Source of the DNA: Cannabis sativa
Taxonomy: Eukaryota; Streptophyta; Magnoliopsida; Rosales; Cannabaceae
Length of the DNA stretch: 64,000 bases
Direction: 5' to 3'
Assembly (NCBI RefSeq): GCF_029168945.1
Contig: NC_083601.1
Coordinates: forward strand, 15,156,160-15,220,159
Shown in pieces: positions 11,640-22,970 of this stretch. How positions within the stretch are numbered: the first letter of the stretch is position 1; each line of letters starts with the position of its first letter. A model generated the notes under the pieces. The model saw nothing but the letters and a program-made list of their open reading frames with translations, was not told the origin of the DNA and made no database searches. Both the position numbers and the translations under genes were made by a program.

Positions 11640-13137
11640 CTAGGGAACTAAGCCGCGCTTCGCGCGGTGTTGTTCAACTTTTACAATTTTTTATTATATA
11701 AATATATTATACTTGTTAAGTGATATGATTTAAAATATAGTATTTTTATATGTGTAAGTAATAGTATTGAAATTAGAAACATATCATTTTTAAAATATAT
11801 AAAGATGATACTTTGTGATTAATATTAAAAATAGTAGAAATAACAAAGAAATTGCATGTGTTATTATAAAAGAATAAATAAAAAAGAAAACTATTTAACA
11901 ATTTAATAAATTGGGTTTGTGACTAATGATGTAGTTCTTTTTTAAAAAACTATTTAGACTTATTTTTTTCTTTAATAGAAAGAAACAATATAACTATACT
12001 ATTTATGAAAGTTTTTACATTTTGTTTTATAAGAAGACAACTTTAAAAAGATGCGTCACAATATTATTTGTTTTTAAAAACTAAAAAAAAATAGTAATTT
12101 ATATAAAAATGTTAATGATAAAACTAATCCATATAAAATGTTTAAAAAGAGAATTAATTTTAATAAATTATGTAGAGGTGAAATATATACCATAAATTGT
12201 AATGATGAAAAGGGAGGTCACGATTCATATGACTAATTGCTTCTATATGGAAATATTTATTTGTCTTACTGTTTTGTAATAATTAAAATGATAAATATCG
12301 TATGAAGTTGGTTGTGCAATCGTGTGATTGTTATTATTATATCGTGTCTCGTACAATCATTATAGTCATTGAAAAATCAAATTTAATTTATAATTTTTTT
12401 TTTGTATTTAGAAATTCATATATTAAGTATTTTTTTAACTGAATGAGTATATAAATATATATGATAATATATAGAGCTAATTTGAAAACTCAAAATAATA
12501 AAAAAAAATTCTAATTAATTGGGAAATATGAAATGATAAATCAGCCATGTATATTTAGACAAATCAAAATAAATGTAAGAATACTTTATTTATAATTTAG
12601 AAGTATAATAATTATGTATTTTTAATCCGAGTTTTTAATCACAGAGGAAAAAAAAAGTTACGAAGAAGCCATAGTTCTCAATATTTACAAAATAAAATAT
12701 AATGATACACTGAATCTGATTGTAATCAAATATTTTTACTCTAATCTTAAATTTTTTTTCCTAACCCTCATTAACAATTGTTACCTGATTTCTAATCTAT
12801 CTTAATTGTAATTGTTTTCACTAATAATCATTTAACAATGGTCATAGACATAGGTTAGTGATATTACACTTACATTGGAAAAGAAGAAGTGTTTCAAGTT
12901 CAAATACATATTTTGGGATAAATTAAAATGGCATGAGAAAAGATTTATTTATAGTGTATATGTAATGTCCAACTATACTTTCTAAATAATGTGGGATTAT
13001 TACAAAAAGTAAAGTGAATAATCATGTTTTCTTAGTACATTAACACGGTACTATAAAAAAAATTAGAAAAATATGAAGAAAAAATTATAGAAAGTCACCT
13101 AGACTCTTGTGTGCTTTCCTTTATATTAATATATAGA
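11640..13137 (-). mobile_element. Non-autonomous Helitron
   Basis: Read on the minus strand, the 3' end has a 6-bp GC hairpin (ccgcgc, loop gaa, gcgcgg; plus 11653-11667), a 9-nt spacer and a terminal CTAG followed by T. That is the canonical Helitron 3' structure (hairpin, then CTRR, inserted before T). The 5' end on the minus strand begins at 13137 with tctatatattaatataaagg, which resembles the TC-starting termini of plant Helitrons. There are no terminal inverted repeats or target duplication, as expected for rolling-circle elements. No Rep/helicase frame exists in this 1.5 kb. The base before the 5' TC is T rather than the usual A, possibly because further copies of the 5' part follow it. 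Confidence 0.8.
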
Positions 13138-14860
13138 AATCATGTGAAAAATAATATGAAATTCTCACAAAATTAAAAAATAAGATGAAAATATATTTTA
13201 TTTTTATATAAAATATAAAATGTATATTATTGTAATAGAATATCGAATAGATAATTTTTTCAAAAAAAATTATAACTAATTTAATCAATTAGTCAAGGAG
13301 AAAAATACATATTTTGGGACAAATTAAAAAAAAAAATTATAATTGATTAATTGAATAAGACTAATTTAATCAATTAGTCATGGAAGAAATACATATTTTA
13401 GGACAAATTAAAATGCTATGAGAAAAAATTTATTTATAGTGTATATGTAATGTCCCACTATACTTTCTAAACAATGTGGGATTATTACAAAAAGTAAACT
13501 TAGTTAAATAATCATATTTTCTTAGTACATTAACTTGGTACTCTCAAAAAATTAAAAAAAATACGAAGAAAAAATTATTGAAAGCCACCTATATCATTGT
13601 GTGATTTCCTTTATATTAATATATAGCTATTGATGATTGATTGATTTTTAGTATTTAACATAAACATTGAATTATTCGCAAAATTATATTTATTGTGTTA
13701 TATTTTTCGTTTGATTTTTTTTATATATAAAAAAAAAATTGTTTAAAAACTAAAGACACCATTTGAATTAAATATTTACTTTTAAATTATGTGACACTAA
13801 AATAAAATTATCAAAGAGTATATTATATGAATAAAAAAATATATAAATAATAAATTATATAATATTAAAACGAAACTAAAAACATAAAGCTAATTGGATA
13901 AGACTAATTTTATTAATTAGTCAAAAAAAAAATAACATACTAAAAAAATATTATTTGCTATAATATTTTTTATACTATAGCAAATAATAATGATTAGACT
14001 AATGAAAGCGAAAAAGAAAAACTTATTTATAGATTGGATATAGAAAACTACAATACTTTCTAAACAATGTGGGACTTTTTTACAAAGTTAGTAGATTTTT
14101 TTTTTTTTTTTTCATTAGACAAAGCTTGAAGCTCTCACAAAATAGTAAAAATACTATAAAAAAATATGAGATGCCACATCATCACTTTTAAACTATTTTA
14201 AAGTTCATATTTTTATTTTTAATTTATAATGTATACTACAAAAATTATTTCTTAAGTAAAAAAATGTCAATTTTTATCTCTAATAATTTTAACTATTTAA
14301 ATAATTTAAACTAAACTTACAAAATATAAAAATTTGAAAAATGATAAAATAATAATTGTGTATATAGTCATATAAGTGTGTCACTTTTTTAATTTTTGAA
14401 CAAATTAAAATTTAAGAGAATATATGTAGTTGTAAAAAAATATTTTTAACTCGAACAAATAACAATATAAAAGTCTAAAATATTAAAATAAATTTTTAAA
14501 CTAAATTAATTTCATAATATATAAAATTTAAAATTAGTAAAAAAATTAATTATTAAAAAAATAAATAACTACTTATAGAAATATATATATAACTTATTGG
14601 GTAAAACATTAATCAATCACCCAAGAAGATAATATTTCTAAGATAAAAGAAAATAAATAAATAAAAGTAGTATTTATAACTTACATGGATAACAATTAAA
14701 ATGTCTCTAAACAATGTGGGACTTTTTACCTTGTAGTGTAGTTTATTTTTTAAAGAAAATAAGAGAATGTGTCACAAAATAAGAAAAATAGAAAGAAAAA
14801 AAAGTAAAAAGCCACCTAAACTCTTATTGTGCATTCCTTTATATATATATATATATATTG
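13138..14860 (-). repeat. Iterated copies of the Helitron 5'-terminal region
   Basis: About 190 bp ending at 13137 recur almost intact at 13430-13627 (same order: tttatttatagtgtatatg, actatactttctaaa-aatg, tgggattattacaaaaagta, ttcttagtacattaac, gccacct, tttcctttatattaatata). Decayed versions occur near 14026-14165 and 14693-14860 (tctaaacaatgtgggact; gccacctaaactcttattg then tcctttatatat). Only one 3' terminus (11640) is visible for these repeated 5' ends. Confidence 0.75.
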
Positions 14861-15008
14861 ATTTGGCCAGTACGGCCTTTATAGTTACTCTTATTATTTT
14901 TCATCAAAATATGCATACATAAATTAATATAAATTTGTTGTATATATGTATGTACAGTATGTGTAGCAAGTTATTTTTCGTAAGATTTATCTTGAATTAA
15001 TACTATTA

Positions 15009-15243
15009 GGGTTCGTTTAGAACGCCTATTGTATTGTATTATATTATATTGAATTATATTTTATGCAATATTTTTATGTAAAACTATATGTGGTATTAAC
15101 TTATATGGACCTAAATATATAATATATTAGTATAAATTAAAGTTTAACATAGTATTATATAAAAATATAATATATAATCTAATTAAATATAATACAATAC
15201 AATACAATACAATACGACCTAATACGACGTTTCAAACGAGCCC
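15009..15243. mobile_element. Tourist-like MITE (PIF/Harbinger type), TTA TSD
   Basis: Ends gggttcgtttagaacg and cgtttcaaacgagccc are inverted repeats with two mismatches. The 3-bp duplication tta flanks them (15006-15008 and 15244-15246), the target used by PIF/Harbinger elements. Inner tattgtattgtatt/aatacaatacaata arrays extend the stem. Only 235 bp and non-coding. Confidence 0.88.
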
Positions 15244-15246
15244 TTA

Positions 15247-16304
15247 AAGAATTTATTATGTAATTGTGTGTCATTATCTAGATGTATATTATTTTTTGGA
15301 AAAATTTATACTACAATATTTCTGAAAAAGTTGTTTTGACTCTAGTAAATTTTTTTTAGTTGAGTGGTTGTAGTTTTTTAAGATCTATTTGTAATATTTG
15401 AATATTATTTTTTATATTACAATTTTTTTTATAATTTTATAAAATGTATAAGTAATCCTAAGTAATTAGGACATATACAATAATTATATGAAAATTACTA
15501 AAAAATTCTCATAGATGTCCGAAACGATTTTGTATTTTTTTTTTTTTAATTTAAACATTTATACATTACAATACATGATTTGAAATTCGAACTCAAAATC
15601 TCAAAACCTCAAGTGGTTAAAGAAAAAAAAATCCGGTAGATGTTTAAAACAATTTTGTTAAAGTATGTACTATAAATTTTATCTAATTTTATTTAATCTA
15701 AAGAAACCAAGTAGATAAGATTTTTTTTTAATTTTTATTTAGAGAACAAAAGTAGATAAGATTGATAGAAATATATAATGGAATGTGAGTAGGTTGTAGC
15801 ACAGTACTAATTGTAGTAGTACGTACGTACATTGATCCTAAAGTAATAGTGCTGTGAGGTGGGAATAGGGCCATCGATAACGCGTGAACAACCTTAGTTG
15901 GTTTTATTCTAAACACTGCTGCTATTACAGTCACACAACAGGCATGGCGACTGCTCTTATACAGTAAAAATTATTTCCTTTGTTTCTTAGTACGTACAAA
16001 TAAATATATTAAGACTTTGCTTCCTCTTCTTCTAATTATATATATTATATTATATTTTTCTTTACATATTTTACAATGTTAATTATGAGTTTGTTTCATA
16101 ATAATATACGACAATATAAGTTCATGTGTTAGCACTTAGCAGCAATATTTAATATCGTCAAGAATACCACAATGTATAGTCTAGCTACTATGTTATATTA
16201 TTTATGATTAAATAATATAATATAGCTGAATGTAAAATATTTGATGTATATATATGTGAGGTTAATATATGTATGGCATATTGTGATTAAATTAATTACA
16301 TCCA
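15247..16304. other. AT-rich stretch, no gene recognised
   Basis: A less AT-rich patch at 15780-15950 gives a 68-codon minus-strand open frame (15728-15934) with no family resemblance. I see no element boundary before the LINE begins near 16305. Confidence 0.4.
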
Positions 16305-18711
16305 TGATAACAATGTCATTGTCCAAGAAATTATCCACTCCTTTAATAGAAAGAAGGGAAAGGAGGGATTCTTTGCTATAAAAATTGACCTTGTTAAAGC
16401 ATACGATAGGTTGAGCTGGAAATTTATTGATCATGTCTTGGAGTGTTATGGTATTCCGCCAAAATTCCGCCATTGGATATCGCAATGTATTTCTACTACA
16501 ACCCTAAATATTTGTCTTAATGGGGGTCCTGTTGGCAAAATCAACCCTTCCTGTGGGCTCCGTCAGGGAGACCCGCTTTCCCCTTATCTTTTCATCTCAA
16601 GGGCACATGTTCTTTCAAGATTAATTCATGATGCCTCGACTGTGGTTCTATCAAAGGTATTAAACTCAGTAGAGGTGGTCCTGTGCTATCCCACATTTTC
16701 TTTGCGGATGACTTAATTTTGGTGGGCAGAGCCAATTTAGTTGAAGCTAATGGAGTCTGGAGCTGCTTAGAAAAATTCTGCTCATGGTCTGGCCAACAGG
16801 TGAATAAGCTCAAGACGACAATTTTCTTCAGTAAGAATACGCCGGTGAACATGCGGAGGGATATCAAGGAAGGTCTGGGTATTGATTATCCTGAGGGGTG
16901 CTTAAAATACTTGGGTCTTCCCCTTTTCCGGTCTAGGCAAAAGGACGCTGATTTCAACTTTATTTTAGACAACCTCACGGCTAAACTTCAAGGTTGGAAG
17001 GCAAAGACTCTTTCAAAGGCGGGCTACCACTGCTAATAAAGTCAGTGGGCTTGTCCTTGCCAATGTATGCTATGCAAACTACAAAACTATCATCTCGTAT
17101 GGTTAATAGGATCGATAGTCTGGTTAGAGATTTTTGGTGGGGTTTTGAGAAGGGAAACCATGGGATCCACCTAAAGGCTTGGGACAAGCTTTGCCTCCCC
17201 AAATCGTTAGGTGGATTGGGTTTCCGCAAGACAAAAGAAATGAACCAGCCTTCTTGGCTAAATGGGGGTGGAATATTCTAACCTGTAGCCAATCTCTATG
17301 TACTCAAGTATCAACGCGAAGTACCTCCGGGGAAATGACTTTCTCTCTTGCAGGTATAAAAATTCTGATTCTTGGTTTTGGAAAAATGTTGTCAAGGCTA
17401 ATTCTATCTTGAAAAAAGGGGCTTGTAAGTTGATTGCTAACGGAGAATCAACGAAAATATGGTCGGACCCATGGATTCCTCATTCTAAAGGCTTTTGCCC
17501 GAAGCGTAGGAGGGGTGCCCCTACCATCTTTAATTGTGTAGTGGGAGTTACTCAGTAATGATGGTCACCGGGACCTTCAAAAGCCGAATTCTCTCGTTTG
17601 AGAAGGACACGGTCATGCGGCCATTTTGAAAGGGGGTCACCCTTCCGTGTTGGTCAAGATAGATGGGCTTGGACGGCGGAAAGTAACGGCGCTCTCGTGT
17701 AAGTCGCGCTTATCTATCCCAAGCCCCGGAAAGAGCTCCTCACCGTGATGTTGCGCCAAAGCTTTGGAATAAATTGTGGAATAAAGCAAAATCTCGGAGC
17801 CGACACAAAGTCATGTGGTGGAGCATCTTATCCAATGCTCTTCTGTAAGAGGTGTTATAGGAAAACGTTTCCATATAGAGGACTCGAGTTGCCCCCTTGT
17901 GGCGTGGGGGAAGAGTCTCGTTGAACATCTTTTCCTTTCTTGTGATGTAGCTCTTCACTTATGGCGTTCATCTCCGTGGGGTATCTATCCGGTACGTGAT
18001 ACGGCATTCGTGCCTGGGATTGGGTCAAGTTCATCTGGGATCTTAAATACAAAGGAGCTAATGTTGATGATATTTTCTTGTATGCCTCTATTATTGTGGA
18101 TACTATTTGGCGGGTGCGTAATGATAAGGTCCATAATAACTGCCCAGTTGATTTTAACAAATGCTTTGATATTATTTGTACTTCTTATGCAGATATGTAT
18201 GATTCTCTACTCTCTAGTCCAACTCTGGTGCTAAAGGAAGCTTGGTCCCCTCCCCCTGAGGACTGGATAAAGCTGAACTGTGATGTGAAAGCCTGGTACG
18301 GAGAGTTCGTGGTATCGTTGGTTGCTAGAGATCATCTTGGCAGCAGTGATTAATGTTCACACGGCCGGGAGGAGTTCTCGGATGCCCTGTGTGGTGAAGT
18401 CGCGCTGTCGCTCGGGCCGTATCGCCGTTGCTTCAAATTTCGGCTATAAGTATGTTATTGTGGAGAATGATTCGAGAGTAGTCATCGACGCTATCAATGG
18501 GAATGGATCTCGTTGGGCCTTAGAGAACTACGTCTCATTTTGTACTAAGTCATCTCCTTTATTTAATTCCTGTTGTTTTTCTTATGTTAGCAGATCTTGT
18601 AACTTTGCCGCTCATAATGTGGCTAGATGGGCTTTCTCCCATCAGTTGTATGGTTCTATCCCGGTCCCTTCTATACCGGATGCTATTTTATGTAATGACC
18701 GTGAGGTCTAA
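16305..18711 (+). pseudogene. 5'-truncated LINE ORF2 relic: RT, zf-RVT, RNase H, several frameshifts
   Basis: Conceptual translation across frames gives the ordered domains of a plant L1-type ORF2. Near 16305 the RT starts (DNNVIVQEIIHSF), then motif KIDLVKAYDRLSW (about 16380-16422), GLRQGDPLSPYLF (16558-16596), the catalytic FADD (about 16702-16713; usual YADD/FADD), LGLPL, then a thumb region with DFWWGFEKGNHGIHLKAWD. Weak zf-RVT remnants lie near 17660-17990, and an RNase H-like domain (WIKLNCDVKA, IVENDSRVVIDAI) reaches a stop at 18711. Frameshifts separate the pieces near 16620-16680, 17030, 17270, 17560-17880 and 18330-18350, so no functional protein is made. The endonuclease domain and ORF1 are missing through 5' truncation. 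Confidence 0.9.
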
Positions 18712-18780
18712 ACTCAGTTTTAATTTATAATATAAACGCCTTTCCTCAAAAAAAAAAAAAATAAATAAAAAAAAAAAAAA
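16305..18780 (+). mobile_element. Truncated LINE copy with poly(A) tail
   Basis: The ORF2 relic is followed by a short 3' UTR and an A-rich tail (18748-18780) interrupted by one taaat. This fits target-primed reverse transcription that stopped early. I could not find a clear target duplication around 16300 and 18781. The next LINE starts right after the tail. Confidence 0.85.
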
Positions 18781-18977
18781 CAATAAGATTATTAAAAACT
18801 TTCTATTAGAGTCTTATCTTTTGACATGTATGTTATGTGAAGTTTGAGTTTGTTGCGTGGTAAGTTCAGTGGCGAGTGATTGGTGCAATGACTTTTAGCA
18901 GTCGTATGATGTTAGATTTGGGTAACAGGTGGACAATTTGAACGTTGACGAGGAAGAGGATGTTGGTTTCATGTTTG

Positions 18978-20866
18978 TATTGGGTTTTATGCCCTAAATA
19001 AAACTCATTTCAATATAATCAGATTTACTTATTAATATAGATCAGAAATAACATTTAATGTTGCATGGTTCACATGATTTATTTCATGATTATATGTACA
19101 TAATGTATAAATTCATCTGAAACCCTTTTCACATACTTGATCCTGTTTATTGTGCCGTCAACACATTGGAAAGTAAACATGACTATGTGAATAAAGTTTC
19201 CTAGATTTATCAGACATAGGGTTTTACTGATATGATAATCTACAACAGAGTTTACTTGCATTTGGAGAAGTGCTATGTTCTTTCCAGAGCATTGGTTAAA
19301 GTAAAGCTCAGGTTGGATGCATGGAGTATGCATCGGAAGGGACCGATATTGAACTTTGACTTATATTTATTAAACTTACCGTAATATCTATTCAAGTCAA
19401 TATCGCCTAGTTGATCCTAGATCAAATGATCTTAATCCTGATATGATTAGGCTCAATCTCGAGAGGCTATTCGTGTTCTTTGATTTGTTAGTTAAGCCTA
19501 CTTTTAGGTCAGGGTGATACGTACATTTTGGGAACACGGTAGTGCAATTGAGTGGGAGCGCTAACATAAACATGAAATCTATAGCTTCTATCTGGCGAAT
19601 AGTAAGCAAAGGATGATCTCCTTCGAGCTTGACCGAACGAACATAAATGGTGGAGTACTCATTTCAGATAAGCTGAAATATCATTTATACGGGGTCAAGT
19701 GTTTTAAGGATAAAATACATAGTAGGGTGTTACGGTAATCTAATCCCTTTACAGTGTAGATCATTCATATAGAGGATCATTGATCACATTAGGATTATAA
19801 CAATGGATAACTAATGATGTGTCTATATGGTGGAACATATAGAGCATTCTATATAACTGAGAGTGCAATTCTAAGTTCTATGCGTGGATTTAACGAAGAA
19901 TTAATAAGTTAGTGAATTTTAGTAATAAATTCTTGATCTACTTATTGGAAGCTCGGTTATATAGACCCATGGTCCCCGCACTAGTTGAGATAATATTGCT
20001 TGTAAGACTCATGTAATTGGTTTTGATTAATCAATTATAATTCTCAAATTAGACTATGTCTATTTGTGAATTTTTCACTAAGTAATGGCGAAATTGTAAA
20101 GAAAGAGTTTTAGGGGCATATTTGTTAATTATGATACTTTGTATGGTTCAGTTAATAAATATGATAAATGACAATATTATTTAATAATTATTTATAGTTA
20201 TTAAATAGTTAGAATTGGCATTTAAATGGTTGAATTTGAAAATTGGCGTTTTTGAGAAAATCAGATGCAGAATTGAGAAAACTGCAAAATCCAAGTAAGG
20301 CCCATTACTGTACATGGCCGACCACTTGGTTTGAATTTTTAAACTGATATTTTCATTATTTTAATGCCAAATAATTCAAACTTAACCCTAGTGAAATGCT
20401 ATAAATAGATAGTGAAGGCTTCAGGAAAATTACACTTAAATTTTCTACTTTTTCATTCAGAAAAAACTGAGCCTTCTCTCTCCCTATCTTTGGCCGAACC
20501 CACTCTCTCTCTCTTCCTCATTGAGATTTCAAAATTCTTAGTGTATGAGTAGTGCCCACACACAGCAAGTGATACCTCAATCATAGTGAGGAAGATCGTG
20601 AAGAAAGACTTTTAGCAAGAAGGAGGTTTCAGCATCAAAGATTCAGAGAAAGAGATCCAGGTTCAGATATTGATAATGCTCTGCTACAGAAAGGAATCAA
20701 GGGCTAGATATCTGAACGGAAGGAGTCATTATATTCCGCTGCACCCAATGTAAGGTTTTCTAAACTTTATATGTGTTTATTTCATCGTTTTAGAAAGTTC
20801 ATATTTAGGGTGTTAATCAACATACTTGTGAGTAGATCTAAGATCCTGGTAAAATAATTTCCAACA
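18978..20866 (+). mobile_element. Solo LTR of the copia-type family, inserted in LINE ORF1
   Basis: The 1889-bp sequence starts tattgggttttatgccc (a TG-to-TA change from the family start tgttggg) and ends ttccaaca. Perfect 5-bp duplications gtttg lie at 18973-18977 and 20867-20871. No internal region is present, so it arose by LTR-LTR recombination. It is collinear with the LTRs of elements A to E, closest by eye to the partial LTR D at the window end. A TATA box is at 20400. Short minus-strand open frames inside it are not genes. Confidence 0.93.
20400..20407 (+). promoter_or_regulatory. TATA box of the solo LTR
   Basis: tataaata lies about 460 bp before the LTR end and is followed by a CT-rich leader. 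It is at the position equivalent to the TATA boxes of the LTRs of element A. Confidence 0.65.
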
Positions 20867-22091
20867 GTTTGATCAGGTGGAAGGATAGACTGATGATTTT
20901 GATGCTCGATGGTGCTTAGTGGGTAGACTATTGCTGAATAAACCTGCAGATTTTGATTCAGTCTGAAATGTGATGGCGTCCAGGAAAAGGAATGTATGTT
21001 AAGGAGTTAGAGACCAACAAATACTTGTTTCAGTTTTTTCATGAAGTGGATATTAGTAGGGCCGTGGAAGGTACACTGTGGACATTCAACAAGATTCCTC
21101 TGATTATTGAAAGGCTTAAAAAAGGCGATAATCGTAGGTTATGTGTTTTGAATACTATGGAGATATGGGTCTAGGTTTATGATCTACAAGCGGAGTTTAA
21201 GAGTAAACATGTCCTGAGGGTTGTTGGTGCTTACATAGGCAAGTTTGTCTCTTCATGTCCAAGAAACTTTGCTGGGATCTGGAGAGATAACTTTCGTGTT
21301 TGGGTTTTAATCAACATTGATAGACCTCTTAAAAGGCAAATGAAGATATATAAGAATAAGGAAGAGTGGTACTGGGCAAACTTCAAGTATGAACGAGTGC
21401 CTACATTTTGTTTTATCTGTGGAGTTATTGGCCACTTAATTAGAGAAGTTCTTCCATAGATTATTTGATGAATCACTGGAAACCATTGTAAAGTCGTATA
21501 TGTTGTTTATGAAAGCTCCTGATCGTAGACAAAACAGAAAAATTGGTGCAAGGTGGCTATGGGATAGCCAATGGAAGGACCTTCCGATGGTTCATCGCTG
21601 GCAATAATACACCAGAAAAGTGTTCGGGCAGACCCAAGAATCATGGAGGTTGATATAGGGGATAGCACAAATCATGGGGGCGTTAATTTTGGAGATAGAA
21701 GAGAATATGGGATGGATAAAATTCAGGGAGAGAATTGTAGGATTGCTGTTACTGAACCTATATTAGGAAAAAAATTTGAATTTCAAAAAGAAAGGTTAAT
21801 TATAAATGATTCCAAAAGAAGGCGTGTAGAGAAAATGGGTAAGGAGTGTCAGCTGGACGATTTAGAATCGGGCCAAAGAGGGGAGTAGGAGGTAATGGGC
21901 CAATTTAATATAATGGAAGAAGGTGATCAAGCTAATAATCCATTACATTAGGCTGGGAATGAGAAGGGTGTTGTTATGGACCCAAATGAAAAGCATGTGG
22001 AGACTCAATTGGGTCAGTTGGGAGAGTTAGACAAAGATAATGGTAAAAGTGGTAATTTAAAAAAAAAACGTGTTATTGGTCGATTCTCGTA

Positions 22092-22970
22092 TTGGGGCCG
22101 CAAGGAGTTATGAACCTGTTAAGTTGGAATTGTCGCGGGCTTGGGAACCCCCGGGTTGTTCAATTCCTTAAAGAAATAGTTTTTCAAAAGAGACCCAATT
22201 TAATTTTTTTTTTTTTTTTTTGTGAAACAATTTGTAAGAAAGACAAAGTTGAGTGTGTTAAAGCTTTATTGGGCTTTGAGGGTAGTTTTATTGTAGAAGC
22301 CCGTGGTCATACTGGGGGACTTGCTATGTTGTGGAAGAATCAAGATGATGGTAAACTTCTCAGTTTTAGTAATAATCGCATTGATTTGGAGTTGAAGTTA
22401 GAAGGCTACCCATTGTTTCGTGCGTCTGGCTTCTATGGTGAACCTCAAAGGAGTTTGTGTGGAAATTCATGGAGACTTATTCGACAGTTGGCTGGGGAAT
22501 CAAATCTTCCTTGGTGCTTAATGGGAGACTTGAACAATGTCCTTCACCTTAGTGATAAAAGAGGAGGACGGTCTTATCCAGGTTGGTTGATTCAGGGATT
22601 TCAAGACATGGTTTCAGAGTGCAATCTTATTGATATGGAGTTGGTGGGTTACCTATTCACTTGGGAGAAGGGAAAGGGTACGGCGACATGGGTAGAAGTT
22701 AGATTGGGCAGAGCTCTTATCAATCAAGGTTGGAACAGGCATTTTCATGATACAAAATTAGAGAACTTAGAAATTTCTGCTTCTGATCATTGTCCCATTT
22801 GTTTGAATCTTAATCTGTTTAAAAGGGTGGTTAGTATAAGGATATTTTTGTTCAAAAATGCTTGGGTGTGTGAGCCTATGTGTCAGATTGTGCAAGATAA
22901 TTGGGATGATCATGGGTCGAATTCTTTGAGTTCAAAGATTAAGTGTTGTAGTATTGCTCTAGCCGAATGA
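22092..22970 (+). pseudogene. LINE ORF2 N-terminus: L1-type endonuclease (EEP fold)
   Basis: A 292-codon open stretch; the likely native start is the internal ATG at 22110 (MNLLSWNCRGLGN). It carries the apurinic-like endonuclease motifs that nick target DNA to prime reverse transcription: SWNCRG near residue 10, CET near 43 (usual SET; the Glu binds metal), GDLNNVL near 145, and SASDHCPI near 232 with the catalytic Asp-His. The usual LDRAL motif reads LGRAL. A run of about 18 T (22203-22220) encodes a phenylalanine string just before CET, apparently an expanded homopolymer. The frame then stops at 22970, cutting it from RT. Confident as endonuclease, almost certainly dead. Confidence 0.88.

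Larger units (their letters stand above)
18888..21888 (+). pseudogene. LINE ORF1 (DUF4283-type RNA-binding/zinc-knuckle protein), disrupted
   Basis: The upstream part (VDEEEDVGFMF, ending at the LTR) joins after the LTR to the frame containing FDARWCLVGRLLLNKPADFDS, KELETNKYLFQFFHEVDI, ERLKKGDNRR, VYDLQAEFKSKHVLRVVGAYIG and PTFCFICGVIGH. This is the DUF4283 domain plus zinc knuckle of plant LINE ORF1, a nucleic-acid chaperone that packages the element RNA. The knuckle (about 21409-21450) keeps C-x2-C-x4-H but has Val where the last Cys should be. There are in-frame stops after DFDSV and EIWV, a frameshift near 20985 and another near 21455. A further open stretch (21571-21888) holds the low-complexity C-terminal part. 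It is non-functional. Confidence 0.85.

Noticed and set aside
15728..15934. 68-codon minus-strand frame in a less AT-rich patch
   Set aside because: No similarity to a known family and no supporting gene structure.
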